Below, piece after piece: positions 11,601-23,526 of a DNA stretch of 64,000 nucleotides; position 1 is the first letter of the stretch; each line of letters starts with the position of its first letter. This stretch comes from Favolaschia claudopus (lineage: Eukaryota; Basidiomycota; Agaricomycetes; Agaricales; Mycenaceae): NCBI GenBank assembly GCA_037176885.1, contig JAWWNJ010000059.1:1302001-1366000 (forward strand), written 5' to 3'. The translations under genes and the position numbers were made by a program. The notes beneath the pieces were generated by a model that was not told where the DNA came from, made no database searches, and saw only the letters and a list, made by a program, of their open reading frames with translations.

Positions 11601-12243
11601 GCGAGTTGGAGAGGGATAGCGGCAACAGTGTCAAGAGTTATGGGGAAGGATGCGAGGGCAGTGATTTTTTTTCGTGGGGCATTACGGCGATGCCGTCTAA
11701 ACACGGTCACATGCTCTGATCTTGCTTTGCTCCTCAACCGCAAAAGCTCGGCAACTTTTGAATTTTTTTTTTTTTCATTCCCACTATGTACACTAAGCTC
11801 CTTACATTGTATTCATCTTCATACTCCAAGTTCCATCTGTCCTCATCAGCTCATGACAAAAAAATCTACCCAACATCTCAGAGTGCCGATGTACCTGGAA
11901 TATCCCGAAGTTACACCAAGGAGGATTGTGGTACATAATTCCAAGGAGCCAGATTATTTCTCTCAGAGTATATAGTACAACTATCTACTTTGAATGTCTT
12001 GATCAACAGTCTGACATTTTCTATGAGTCGAAGATTCTGTTTGGGTGAGCCAAATATCAGAAAACAAAGATGTGCTGAAAGCGAATTTCTCTGAGCCATG
12101 GCACACTATCTGAGTAAGCAGAAGCCTTTTCTCTGAGGTAGAGAAGTATCTAGAATACTTGGACTTCATTCATTTAACAGCCCAGCTGAGATATGAGCCT
12201 AAATCTGTGCTTTGATTGTTTTGTGACACCTAGTCACAGTAAC
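11601..12243. other. 5' flank of the minus-strand gene; no further gene
   Basis: AT-rich stretch that should contain the promoter of the gene ending at 9735. A T-rich run follows 11760. Short frames on both strands have no recognisable content. Confidence 0.45.
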
Positions 12244-12294
12244 GACGGCGAGCAACTTTACCATCAGTAGATGATGGTAAAGTTGCTCGCCGTC
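12244..12294. repeat. Perfect 23-bp hairpin with 5-nt loop
   Basis: GACGGCGAGCAACTTTACC and four more bases (12244-12266) are followed by the loop GTAGA and the exact reverse complement (12272-12294). Related imperfect hairpins built on the same AACTTTAC/GTAAAGTT core occur near 12590-12640 and 20690-20755, so it belongs to a small repeat family rather than being a terminator of a nearby gene. Confidence 0.8.
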
Positions 12295-12584
12295 ACAGCC
12301 ACATCACAAATTCTCTCTCCCCTAGCCTCTTTCTCTTGATTATATATTTCCTTGGCTCTAGAGAATCATTAACATATACCTTGGCTATATGTGAGTTGAA
12401 CTTCCATATTATTGAATGGTGACTGCCAAACACTGTAGCGGTTACTAAAAATGTTGACACTATTCACCGCAGGCCCATCAGCATTCTCAGAGATCTGGCT
12501 TCATAGAAAGTGTTGTATTTTGATTCTGGTTCCATTTTTCAACTCACAATATTCTGAATTAGTTGTCGTTCAAGCTATTAAAAT

Positions 12585-12645
12585 CGCCGTTGTTCAGTTT
12601 TACCATCAAAAATGATCGTAAAGTTGCACAACGGTGATTTGATCT
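12585..12645. repeat. Imperfect hairpin related to 12244-12294
   Basis: CCGTTGTTCAGTTTTACCATCA pairs imperfectly with the downstream TGATCGTAAAGTTGCACAACGG around a short A-rich loop. It shares the core motifs of the perfect hairpin 300 bp upstream. Confidence 0.6.
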
Positions 12646-12809
12646 CAATGACATCATAAACAGGGAGGAACACCAAGGACTTGTGCGAACGGTTTTGGTA
12701 ACAACCATACAGTATTAACTATTATGCTTCTTGCATCCTAATCATAATCTCCATTCCTTGTGCCCATAGCACTGCACGAGGCCACTAGATCTCGAAGGGC
12801 AAAGTAATT

Positions 12810-14640
12810 TCAAACGTCTTTCCTCCCCACCTTAACAAATTCAGTTTCTCCATACAAATTCCCTTCCCATTCTGACTGTGCTACTCCGAAATTAGTAGGA
12901 ATGATTCCCTGCAAGCTGACATCCTTGAGAATGTCGGAGAAAATACCGAACGCCTCCGAGCTTTCAAATGGTGATTGGTTGTCTGCAACCTCTATTGCAT
13001 CGTGGCGGATGTGACGATCTTGATCTCCCGCAATCGCAGAGTCGAGATCTTTCGAAACTTCCATGAGTATGAACCGCCAACGTCCGAATCTGCAACAGCG
13101 CATCTTGAGCTGCGTAATGCTCGACTAGCTCTGCTTGAACTTCATCGAAGTTGTCGATGTATTTCCCATACTTAAGCTCGCCTTCGAACCGCATGTCCTA
13201 GAGTTGTTTCCGGTGAGTTATGATACAATTACCCACCCAGTCACCTGCTTACCACGGGCGCTTGATTTTTTCCCTTGCCAGAAATGGGATGGTGATTCCA
13301 TTGCGCTTGAAACTCTTGACAGTCTGCGTTGATCTCGTCGAGAGACAGATAATGAAGCAACCAGAGGTGATGTGGGTTGTCTGCATTCAATTGGTGAAGT
13401 CGTTCGAGTCGAAGAAAGAAACCTCGCCAGCGTCGAGCAAATTGAGATCCTACTTCAACCCATAAACGTTCGATTCGAGTATTACGAGTAGACCTGGGAA
13501 TTATTAGAGAAGGCCAGGAGGTTAGGTGTTGCGTACTCACGTTCCCCAGAGGAAAGAGCCTCGATTTGGTCCGCGATACCTTATCATCCACACCGAGACT
13601 TCTATATTTTCGCCCCCGCGGTCACCACGCATCCGTGATGGTGCTCCCCATCTCTGGACGGCCTCCAGAAAATACCGAAGAACTGTTGATGCTCGATTGT
13701 TGTTTGCTGCGTGGAGACCGACCACCTAAACTTGCTTATTCCACCGTACCGAAGGGAAAGCCCAATGAAAACAAACCATGCGGTCATATCCATCCGCAAT
13801 CCCATGAATTACAATCCCCCACCGTATCATTTTGTGGTGGCCATCCATATGCCAAACAGCGTTAGGGCGCGGAGCGTAATAGTCCCGTCGAGCGATTGCA
13901 TGCTTCCGCAGAACTTGACCAAGCCCATCAATGCGACAGAGTGATTTGCGAACCCGTTCCTTTTGAACTTTTAGGCCGTGAGTGCGAAGGAACCCAATAA
14001 GATATCTCAAACCCGAAGAAGGTTTGATTCGTTTAAAACGCCGTGTCAAGATGTCGAGGTCATGGTCACTGATATCAGAATAGCGATCGTAGACGCGGTA
14101 CATCTTTAGATAGTTGCGGAGTGTGTTCCTATGTATGCCTAGGGCATCTGCAAGTGCTTGAAGAGTGATTCTGCGGTGAGACGAAACAGCATCTGCAAGC
14201 CATACAGGCTCCACCACCTTTCTCGGCCGACCACGGCTAGTCCGCTCAACCCGAATGCGATCAATGTTATTGACTTTCGCGTGTTCTCTGCGTTGATCAA
14301 GAAAAACGCAAATAGAAATTATAATAGCTCACCGTCCATCGGCTATGATTGCACTACGCTCCAGTTGAACCATAAGTATGCCCAAAGAATGAGCTCCGAG
14401 GGCAATCCAATCGTCGTCTCCAACTTCAGGTACGAGAGCTTCGAGCAGTGGGACTAACTTGCTGAGAATCCCATCCGAGTGAACCCGGAGCCGTAAAGGA
14501 TCACCGTCTTCTTGTTGAAGCAAAGCCACGGCACGGGTATACGAGGAATTGATGATTCCGTGAGCTTTCAAGACATCTGGAGACCAGTTGAATGTAGCGG
14601 GGGTCTCAGGTAGCTCGGGGAAGTGTGCAGGGTAGGACAT
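12810..14640 (-). pseudogene. rve-type integrase-domain protein, C-terminus frameshifted
   Basis: Minus-strand exons 14640-14333, 14287-13777, 13725-13541, 13493-13256 and 13197-12810 are joined by 45-58 bp introns. Exon 2 starts with a basic GRPRK stretch and a helix-turn-helix-like segment (ITLQALADALGIHRNTLRNYL). The catalytic core follows: WHMDGHHKM holds the first Asp, MRGDRGGEN the second, and TRNTRIERLW the Glu about 34 residues later, after an intron between them. This is a complete DDE triad of the retroviral/IS481-like integrase fold. The last exon opens in frame (MRFEGELKYGKYIDNF), but the expected C-terminal block (DQDRHIRHDAIEV, IPTNFGVAQSEWEG) lies in another frame with no usable splice site between, so about 13030-13095 carries a frameshift. 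Proteins of this kind are common in agaricomycetes and are probably transposon-derived; whether this locus was mobile is unknown, as I saw no flanking TIRs. Confidence 0.75.
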
Positions 14641-14788
14641 GGTCGTAGATTGAGATCGATTGAGCGATTAGATGCATAGTACTCTCAGCCGATCATTCTT
14701 TGGCTTTGATTGTCGAGAACTTGATCAAACAGTATATAATTTACGTTGTTGTGACGTTGAATCGCTTGAAAATTTTCTTCTGCTCACG

Positions 14789-15875
14789 ATGCATGAGAGT
14801 TTCCCCACTCTGGACGAGAAAATGGACTACATCTTCAGCCGCCGTCACCCTGAGTTTTACTTCTCAGACGGGACTGCCTTATTTGAGGTGCGTGCACTGT
14901 ACACCGGTCTTAGCGGAATTTCACTCATAAAGCTATCCAGCTCGTTTCACGGGATTGTCCGGGAGGAGTTCTTTACAAGCTCCATATTGGTCTTCTCAGC
15001 CACCGCTCTGGATTCTTTGCTACTCTATTCTCTCTTCCCCGCAACCAGTCTCAGGCGAAGCAGATCCTGTCGGAAGGCACCGTTGATGACAACCCCATCA
15101 AATTTCCATCGACACTGTCCCGGTCCGATGTGGACTATCTTCTGATGTATCTGTATAGAGGGCCGAGGTAGCACTGGGGCTTGAGTTATAATAATTTTGT
15201 TGTAGCATGTATCCTATGGACGGGACATTGGTGCTCTCGCAGCAATTTTTAGTTTCCGTCCTCAAGCTCTCCACTTTCTTCGAGATTGAGGACGGAATTC
15301 AGTTCGCCATCCGTGAATTCAATCGGCTCGGCGACCGTCTGCATCCTGCTCTTCAGTTCGAGCTCGCCCGTTGTTGCGGAATCGACTTCTGGATCCCGCA
15401 TGCATTCCGCCGGCTCATGCTCATGGATATCACGGAGCTCGACGCCGGCCACGTGACCCAAATTGGCCGCTCTGGATACTTCTGGCTCACGCAGACGAAA
15501 GCGAAGATGCAGGCCCTTCGCTCCAAAATTGCCTTCCATGTCCCTCCTATTGTCAACAGTCCCGAATGCGACACACACGACGCTTGCGCCACAGCCTGGA
15601 CTCGGGAATGGCAGGATCACGTCCGCCAGCTCATCCATCACCCGGAAAACCCGATCCCCTGCGTGACGCTGCTTCATGATCTGCGTAATGTCCACGTCAC
15701 CGGGCTTTGTGAGAAGTGCCAGGACTTGACGGTGACATGGCTCTGGGGCAAGTGTCTATTCACGCAGGAGGAGGATTTGTTCGAAGAGGCGGTTCAGGCT
15801 TTGGAAAAATTGCAGAGTGAGGAGGTACTTCGTGAGGCTGCTTGGGACAGTGTTCTACAGTATATCAGTCTTTAG
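14789..15875 (+). CDS. BTB/POZ domain protein
   Basis: Exons 14789-14891, 14933-15167 and 15206-15875 are joined by two short introns (41 and 38 bp) and give 335 residues. The N-terminal third has the BTB pattern: RRHPEFYFSDGTALFEV (strand 1), then YKLHIGLLSHRSGFFATLFSLP, an acidic insert, and SDVDYLLMYLYRG. In BTB proteins this fold makes homo- or heterodimers and often recruits cullin-3. The C-terminal part is helical, with a conserved-looking FEIEDGIQFAIREFNRLG and a CEKCQDL cysteine pair, as in the large agaricomycete BTB family of unknown targets. An earlier in-frame ATG exists at 14672. The 14789 start was chosen because the BTB strand begins about 20 residues after it. The frame is intact, and this is the best-preserved single gene in the left half. 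Divergent from the integrase gene, with about 150 bp between starts. Confidence 0.85.
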
Positions 15876-16599
15876 ATATTTACTTCTGTTCCAATCCTAG
15901 TTAGGACTTCATTGATAACATCTTTTGGTTCTACCTTTGCTCAATTTAAGCAAGATTGTCGACGCCGACGATGTTCCCCGAGGCCGGACGCCAAGAGATC
16001 CCACGCCTTCAGACTGTGTCAGGAAAAAACGGCAAACTATGTAAGAGATGTAGCAGATATATCCGCGGTAGCACGGTAGACAAGTCCCCAATTTTATAAA
16101 ACAAGAAGAGGCAAGGCGGGTTCGGATGCGGGCCTTGGGTCGGGCAGGCAGATAGGACTGTCAATGATGTAACTGGATTTCGACAGTCGGTGGTCAAAAT
16201 GTGTTTGCGTCATCGGATTCACAGAAGCAAGACGGCGATCAACTGTCAAGTCAAAAATGTACTCAAACATAGCGATATTCAAAAGCAAGGTTCTACTCTT
16301 GCCTACATCAACTACCAAAGTAATGCTCTGCTCACCTGTCTCTGGAGTCTACCGAAATATAAGCCAACGCTACCAGATCTAATCGTGAAGCTATCAGTGA
16401 TATTGATGATATCTACGGATCAAATCCGTTTTCCTGACGTGTTGTCAATGAGGTAAAGTTAAAGAACCCCTTCCGACAAGTCGTGCCTGAGCAGGGTTTT
16501 GTACTGGGTGCCTGTACTTGTAGGTACGACTCTGTTCAGATAAAATAGGTAGATTAGATAGTATTCACAGTACCTACAATATATCAAGGCAGAAAAATA
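15876..16599. other. Intergenic, no gene seen
   Basis: 3' flank of the BTB gene. No recognisable domain or repeat end; the start of this stretch probably includes the BTB 3' untranslated region. Confidence 0.45.
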
Positions 16600-16859
16600 G
16601 TTGCGCAAAAAAGTCGACCTCAAAAAAAGGTGCGCGAAAATTGTCGACACAAAAAAGGTGCGCAACTTTCAAACGCGTAAAAAAAACCAGCGCGAAGTTG
16701 GTCGGCCGAAAAAAACCAGCGCAAAAACGGCCAATTCCGCGCTGGTTTTTCTCCTCGGACTTTCGGCTGCAAAAGGTGCGCGATTCCGACTTTGGGGCAA
16801 AAAAGGTGCGCGAAACTCGAAAAAACCAGCGCATTATTAAATGTGCATTTGGACCGCCA
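16600..16859 (-). mobile_element. Single terminus of an E1-family foldback element
   Basis: The right end is TGCATTTGGACCGCCA followed by TA, identical in layout to the E1 terminus at 9189, preceded by the same GGTGCGC, CCAGCGC and GGACTTTCGG motif array. No matching opposite end with TGGCGGTCC was found to the left, so this is a truncated or solo end. Confidence 0.75.
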
Positions 16860-16861
16860 TA

Positions 16862-17985
16862 GAGGGCGGTCCCGACCACTTGCCGGATCTAGCCAAAACA
16901 CACCACGCAGCACTGGTACCAGTGCTCTCTCTCGAGCATCAAGATACACCATCAACTAAGCGTTCTTGCTAGCAGACCGACGTGCCATCCAAGCAAAAGC
17001 GAAACCTCGGCGTGTCGAGCAACGAAAGCATCGAATGAAAGCTTCGAAGATGCTGCCCAGCGCTGCATATGAACTTGCTAGCGAGAAAGGCATACGACAC
17101 CCACCCTCAAATAATTTGGCAGCCTGAACCACTGGCATCTCGACGAATCAGACCCTGTGCTGGCTCCCGCACCTCTGAGCCAAATCAACAACGACTCGCC
17201 TCTTCCAACTCAAGAACTAGAAGCTGGCCACCACCTCGGAGCGGGTATACATACACGTACACCAGCTTCCAGAGTCCGACGACCGTTGGCTGCCTCCCAG
17301 CTTCTAGCCTTGTGCGCCGGAGGCCACAGATGGTGGCATAAGTAACAAGCACCATCATCTCCCCTCACAGTCCCTATCCCACCCCACCCCGCGTCCAGCT
17401 TGAAAATCGACCATCGAAAATCAATTCGTGAACCACCACATTCACGAATCCCACACGCACCACGATCACTTTCACGTTCAGCGTGAACGGAAGAGCAGGA
17501 AAAAAGCCGTATGTACACAAACGGCCACGAAATCACGCTGTAAGTATCCGTGAGCCCGAGCTGCTGCTTCCCCGCGCGGTAGTAGCAACGGGAGCACCGG
17601 GGACGTAGCCGTCTACATAGATCCAATCTTTACCGCGTGTTCTCATGCCCGTTCCCCGTCTCCCCGTACGAGGCCGTCTCTTTCAGGCGACACGAGGGGG
17701 AATACGCCCTTCCAGGCCGTGCCGGCGGGCCTCATACTCCCACTCCCCCGCATGCCCGAGCCTACCCCCGACCTCCCGCGCCTCGAGGGCTCTCCACTCC
17801 TACGCCTACTCATGCCCGAACTTACCCCCGCCGTCCCGCGCCTCACCCGCGCCATACAAACAGACCCAGAAACACACAAAAGCTTCGCCACTGCATACGC
17901 GCACGCTCCCTCCATACATCCATAACTAGCTCCCCTCGACATTCTTGCAAACAGCGAGCGTTAGCTCGACGTCTTGCGGACAGCG
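16862..17985. other. GC-rich stretch with overlapping low-complexity frames
   Basis: Several frames are open on both strands over 17640-17990, rich in Pro, Arg, Ser and Ala. This is what C- and G-rich DNA does by chance. No domain, splice pattern or start context singles out one frame. Confidence 0.5.
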
Positions 17986-17989
17986 CGAC

Positions 17990-18840
17990 ATCTGCCACAC
18001 TATACCCGACGGACTCCTCGTTCCCGGGGAGCACAAGCTCCGCGTGCAAACGCATCCAATGAGACCTGGCGCGGTGGCGGCGATGAGGAAAGCTGGGCAG
18101 CTGCGATATTCCGCGCACCCTCACTGACATCTCCGCCTCGTTCATAAGTAACACAAGCGCCTTGTGCTCGCGCAAACGCCTCGCTCGAAAGCGAAGAAAA
18201 GACGGGAAATCGAGGGGAGACCTGGCACGGCCGCGGCGACGGCGAGGAAAGGTCAGCGCGTATTCGGATCTCCTCGCCATTGCCAAGTAACACAAGCGCC
18301 TTGTGCTCGCGCAGACGCAGACGCGAATGATGTGCATACCACCTGCATCTGAGGACCGCAAACCTACCCCGTACCCCAACTCGGAGGAGGCAGAATCGAT
18401 CGCAGTCCGTGTGTGTGGGGACCAGCGCCAAGAAGGAGAAATCGACGAGGAAAGTTCGGCTCCGGCTCCCACCCGCCGCAGCTGCGATGTCCCACATCCC
18501 GCGCCGCACGTTGTACGCATATCTCCCAATTCGGGTGCAGAGCACAAGCTTTGCGCGCGCATACACTCGGGAAACGGAGAATCAAGACGAAACCTAGTGC
18601 GGCGCCGGCGTCGGCGAGGAAGGATCAACGCGCCTTCATTCGAAGCGAAGAAATCTCGACTTGACATCTCCCACCGGCTACAGCGCCTTCTCATTCGATT
18701 AGGATCTGCTCCGATCGTAGCATATCCAGACGCCTCCGCTCGACAACGAAGGAAGAGCGATCGAAACGAGACCTGGTGCGGCGGCGGCGGCCGCGAGGAA
18801 AGGTCGACGTCACGTCTATGGGAGAAAGAATGAGGAGACA
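17990..18840. repeat. Degenerate GC-rich tandem repeat region
   Basis: Four to five diverged units recur about every 150-250 bp. Recognisable parts are an AGCACAAGC or ACACAAGCGCCTTGTGCTCG block, a CTCGAAAGCGAAG-like block, and GAGACCTGG followed by a CGGCGGCG-rich stretch and CGAGGAAAGGTC. The repeats keep both strands open, which explains a 392-codon minus-strand frame (17843-19021) rich in Arg and Ser. I interpret this as a decayed minisatellite, not a gene. Confidence 0.55.
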
Positions 18841-18999
18841 GACCTGAGCGCGACGAACGTACCACATACCCATAGAGTAGTATTAGTATCGAGTTTGTCT
18901 TCATCTTGATTCCGGCGTATGTACGGCCTTGGTAAGTGTTTCGCCTACAGGCGGGGTGTGCGTATCTTCGCGCGACGTCTTCGAGCCTTGACGTTCGAG

Positions 19000-19740
19000 T
19001 AGAGGATGGTTGAGATGGCACAACAGACAGACTCGCATTCGTTTGGCCTGGGAGCCGAGACTGTAGTATACAGCGAGATTAGCATTGAGCTCAACGGGAC
19101 GAAGGGGAGGAACGTACGCTCAGGCCTACGTCTGCCCGTAACGCACCCTGCGAGTTCTTCGACTGGCCTGGCATTCGAGAGTCTGCAGAGAGATCAGCAT
19201 TGAGATAGGAACGAATGAAGGAACGCAGGGCTTACTCTATCGCGGATCGGCGATGCGCAGACGCCCCGATGCCCCATCCTCCGCCTAGCGATACGACGAA
19301 GCCGCACCGAGGCGTCATCTCTTCACCAATACCCGTCTTCTCCGATTTCTCGCTCCCCGCATGTGAACCCGACACACTGTACAGCTGCGCCTGGGAAGAT
19401 TCGGTGGTAGAGGAGCGTGACGGCGACGGCAGTGAATAGGGGAAGGATGAAGCTTTCGTACATGAATCGGTGGAGACGTATATTGTGCGCCCGGCCATGA
19501 GTCATTCCAGTGCACCAAGAATGCTCCACGACATCCCGAAGAGCCACATCGGCCCACCATGCACCGTCGGACGCCGTTGGGTTCGGTCGGACTGGGTTGG
19601 GGAGAGGGCGGAGATGTCTTCTCTGTAGCTTGGGAGGCGGCGACAAATAGATCTGGAGTAGAGGTACGTATTCCTTGAAATTGAGGGGAAGAGAAGGATG
19701 CATACGAGAACTACCAGTCAACCACTCTTCTTCTTAGCTG
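19000..19740. other. Unassigned region with two-unit repeat
   Basis: A block of about 120 bp containing TTTGGCCTGG, GATTAGCATTGAG and GGAACG is repeated in diverged form between about 19035 and 19230. Minus-strand frames to 19721 include a hydrophobic stretch (LPLFTAVAVTLLYH) that could be a membrane segment, but no family is recognised and the frame is not supported by splice sites. Confidence 0.3.
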
Positions 19741-20208
19741 GGATACCCATTAATATTGTCATCGAGAGCCAAAGAGGGTCAACTTGCGGTCAACGTCGAG
19801 AAGGAGAAAACGGGAAGTTGCTGCCGTGGTGCTGTGAAGCGTCGATGTGCTGGGCGGAGGTGCAGAGCATTGCAAGGGTGCGCGGCGAACAAGCGGCAGC
19901 GTTTGCGGAGAGGTCAAGGCAATGGACGAGGTCAACTTGGACATGTTTGTCAAACCCCGCATCACCCGCTTTTGGTGCTTCCCTTGCCTTTTTCAGACCC
20001 CATCAGATCTCGACTCCTTCTCTTGACTCACTCATTCACTCGCTCCGTAGTCTCTCATTTGCCTCAAAGCCTACAGCTGTAATCGGTTCTCGAAACACAA
20101 AACGATACGATTCCGAGCAACTCCCGAAAGCCCTCAACTTGAGAATGCGGGTCACGCCTGTTCGACTCAGGCAGAGTCAGTCACAAAGTGTTCCTTCCAC
20201 TTCTTTTT

Positions 20209-20520
20209 GTTTCAAATTCTACCCACCGCAACTGCTACCGGTTTGGACACATTGCTGCGCAGTGTAAACGCTCTGCTGTTTGCGGCACCTGCGCCTCCGA
20301 CCACCCCACTTCCAACTGCCACTGCCGCCATAAGACTCCCTGCCGTACCAACTCCACTGGATGCTCCCATATCGTGCTCAAATGCGGCCTCCGGGGATGC
20401 GGCGGGTAGCACCGATCCACTGATCCTGCATGTCCCGTCCGTCAGTCGATTCTTCGTCGCATCGCAGCCGAGCACCATGCATCGGGGCCGTTCTTCCGTG
20501 CGGAATAACTCTCCCAATGC
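20209..20520 (+). pseudogene. LINE-type gag fragment with CCHC zinc knuckles
   Basis: The frame reads CYRFGHIAAQC, then CGTCASDHPTSNC, then C-rich spacing ending in CSHIVLKC, and after one TAG (20407-20409) HRSTDPACPVRQS. Serial CCHC knuckles ending in a DPACP block are characteristic of ORF1 of fungal non-LTR retrotransposons of the Tad1 type. There, the protein binds element RNA for target-primed reverse transcription. No endonuclease or reverse transcriptase follows, so only a piece of ORF1 remains, with a stop codon inside it. Confidence 0.65.
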
Positions 20521-20689
20521 CAATCCCTGCTCCCTCCTCTTGCCTTCCCACCCTCATGTATATTCAATTTTCCTGCTCGCCCTCACCCCCGGGATTACTC
20601 TCACTAAACCCACGAAAACCACTCCCACCTATATACAATCAATAGTAGAAATCTCATGTTTAGAGTAGCATCATACGCCGTAAACGGCG

Positions 20690-20760
20690 TGCAGTTACTA
20701 TAAAAATGGAACTTTATTATTATTATTATTATTGATCGTAAAGTTGAACAACGGCGAACA
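20690..20760. repeat. (TTA)n microsatellite within a hairpin-family repeat
   Basis: About eight TTA units (20711-20734) sit between GCCGTAAACGGCGTGC on the left and ATCGTAAAGTTGAACAACGG on the right. The right part matches the 12590-12640 hairpin family. Confidence 0.6.
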
Positions 20761-21225
20761 CAGCCATCTGTGACATCATAGCTATGACGCATTAGCATAG
20801 CTATGACGCATTAGCTCTTGAGTACATAAAAGTTCTCGATTCCAAAGACGTCATATGCTCGGCGCCGAGCTCGGTCCACTCCTCAGCGTCCTCCTCCACC
20901 CCCCTTCATCTTCGACGTGTTGTCTGACGAGTGTTTTACGCTCTCAGGCAGCCTCACCTCTTCACTTTGTGTACTCACGGTGGACAATTTTCGGCGCGTC
21001 TCAAGTCTTCCAAACTCCAACAGATTTTGCTCTTTAGATAAATGAGTACCACTCAGAGAACGTATAGAACATGCTCAACAAGGTCCATACCCCTTGAATA
21101 CTATACACTTGCACATATCAAAAATATGAGGGAGTCGGCTCCCCAGCGGCGAGGCATTAAAGGCTGGCATCGGCCGAAATCGAACCGTATCGATCTCGGC
21201 TACCGTACTGCCTGCCGCGTTCCTA

Positions 21226-21362
21226 CGCCCTTGTTCCGATCACCCTCAAAATCAATCAAACGCCAAAACCTGTCATTGAAATTACAGATTAGGAAGTAGC
21301 TCCGATATATCTAATCTCGCCCTCTCGGACTACGGAGGAACGTCTGGGTATCCGAGACTACA
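21226..21362 (+). repeat. Solo module of the TCTCGGATACCC foldback family
   Basis: This stretch is nearly identical to 36951-37086, the module lying between the arms of the foldback element at 36807-37236. It begins CGCCCTTGTTCCGATCACC and ends GTCTGGGTATCCGAGACTA. Confidence 0.75.
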
Positions 21363-21627
21363 TAATATCTGATCAACGCACCGGATTTCCAGCCTTAGTC
21401 TAGAACTTCCCGCGTGGCAGGTCATAGGAGGGTCGCCTTATTATATAATCATCGGGTTTGGCAGGTAGTTCCCACGGCCCTTCCTGGCTGTTTCCACTCA
21501 GTCGCTCCTCATTTTTCTATAGTTGTAGGGACAAAATACATTTTAGAACCTTTCTTTACACTCCCCGAACGTTAAATGCTTTAAATTGTGGGTAGGTGTT
21601 TGAGATACGAGACACAGTTGTGTTTGG

Positions 21628-21653
21628 CCGCCTTTGGCCGGCGGCCAACACAT
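21628..21653. repeat. Short GC hairpin
   Basis: TTGGCCGCC and GGCGGCCAA are exact reverse complements separated by seven bases. No associated gene. Confidence 0.5.
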
Positions 21654-22168
21654 CAAACGAGAACTCGGTCGTTCTTACAGCTCTCGACTGAATTCAAGTT
21701 GGGAAAATGGTCTGATTGGAAGATCTTGGAGAATGGTGTCAAAAATACGCGCAAGAACGCGTCGAAAATTGTGCAAGCGAACGCGAGAAAATTCAGATTA
21801 CATAATAAGACGACCCTCCCGTCAAGGCACCGTGGGAAGCGACAGACTAATATATAACAACCGCAGGCACGAGGACATTTTTGTTTATATTGTCTGTTTA
21901 TAAGAGACTATTCCAGCCTGCATTTGATAAAGACGCCACTGGGTGACTTCCCATAGCACTAAATTGTTTTTGTCGATTATCGGCGGGGTGCCAACGAATG
22001 ACGGCATGTGTATTTGCTCTTAAATTCTATCCACCGCTTTTACCATAAGACTATCTGCCTGTTTTCTCAACATTTTTCACAATACATTCCACTCTTTAAG
22101 CATGATCCGCCAAAGAATGCCATACAACACGCTCAGCCTTCAACAAACACGTCCCCGCTTCACCACCT

Positions 22169-23526
22169 ATGGACATCGACGCGTTCTTTTGCCTTCAAGA
22201 ACTCGAGGACATGGAGGAGGACGCGCTGGACGATGAGCAACAGCTTCTATGCTCTGCAATTGCCATAATGGCTCTCGGCGCCATTGAAGCACGACGATTA
22301 CGGATCGAGCGAAGGCGACCAAGCAGATTGTACCTTTGCCGTGCACAATTGCTACGAAACCCCCGCGGCGCCACTGCTTGGCAGGTCCTGCACCGTACGC
22401 GAAACGACCGCGCGTACATTACCACGATGGGTTTTAATGTCGCGACTTTTGACGCGATTCTCGAGGCGGGCTTTGATGATGCATGGAACTCCACCCCGAT
22501 CAGGCGCCCAGACGCGTCAACAACAGGAAAAACACGGCCGGCAGGTCGCTCTCTTGATGCTGCTGGCGCTTTGGGTCTCATTCTCCATTACCTGAACTCG
22601 ACAATGCGAGAGATCAGTCTCCAGCAGATCTTTGCATGTATACCCACCACCATTTCTCGCTACATCAGTTTCGGACTTGAAATCCTCCTCTTTGTGCTCC
22701 GTCGCATGCCCGTTGCGAAGATCAAATGGCCCACAGATGTAGATGAATATGAAGAATACAACGAATTGATCACGGAACGCCATCCACGCCTTACCGGTGC
22801 CTTTGGGAGCATCGATGGACTCAATCTACCTTGTCAAACATCTGCAGATACTGAAATCGAAAATGCGACCTACAATGGATGGCTCTGCGAGCACTTTGTC
22901 AGCTCTGTGCTTGTGTTCTCGCCGAAAGGTCACTCCATTGTGCATACAAACTTCAATCCATTGATTTTCTGCCTATAGGTACTGTGCTGGCTGCTCGAAC
23001 CAATGCACCAGGCAGCTGGCACGACTCACGCGTAGCTCGGGCTATTTATGAAAAGCTTCGTACCCGAACTCCCGATGGGTTCTATCTCGTAGCAGACACA
23101 GCTTTCCCGCGAGGCGCACAACAGATTGAAGGAAAGATACGTGCTCCGATCAAGACAGGTCAGAAAATCCACGGGACAAGAGCTGAAATCAGGGAGAAAC
23201 TCGCCTTCGACAGGGAACTGCTGTCCTACCGGCAGACAGCGGAATGGGGGATGCGTGGCCTACAAGGATCTTTTGGTCGACTCAGAATTCCGTTGGAAAT
23301 AGGGAGGAATAAGGAGCGAGGAGATTTGCTGGAGATTTGTATCCGCCTCAACAATGTGCGCGCAGAGCTGGTGGGTATGAACCAGATCCGCAGTGTCTAT
23401 ATGCCGTTGTGGAAACAAACCCGAGAGGAAGAAGCAGTTTGGAGTGGATTTGAGAGCATGCTGTTTGGTGAACAGCGTCGTTCAGATCGAGTCGCACGAT
23501 TTCACAACATAGCAATTTATGAATGA
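22169..23526 (+). CDS. Harbinger DDE transposase (copy 1)
   Basis: Exons 22169-22928 and 22979-23526 join across a 50-bp GT-AG intron to give 435 residues. The first 120 residues are acidic then basic. The catalytic domain of the DDE_Tnp_4 type carries D216 in GSIDG, D269 in GSWHDS, D293 in ADTAFP and E342 in AEWGM. The three acidic residues expected to hold the metal ions are therefore present. The enzyme should cut at the TIRs and leave 3-bp target duplications, consistent with the ACT flanks. The intron lies just before the second conserved block; reading through it gives a stop at its 3' end, which is why unspliced reading splits the gene. It converges with the Myb-like gene, 172 bp between stop codons. 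No frameshift was seen, so it may be active. Confidence 0.93.

Noticed and set aside
17843..19021. 392-codon minus-strand open frame
   Set aside because: It lies over the degenerate GC-rich repeats, is Arg/Ser-rich in a composition-driven way, and other frames in the same stretch are open too. No domain.
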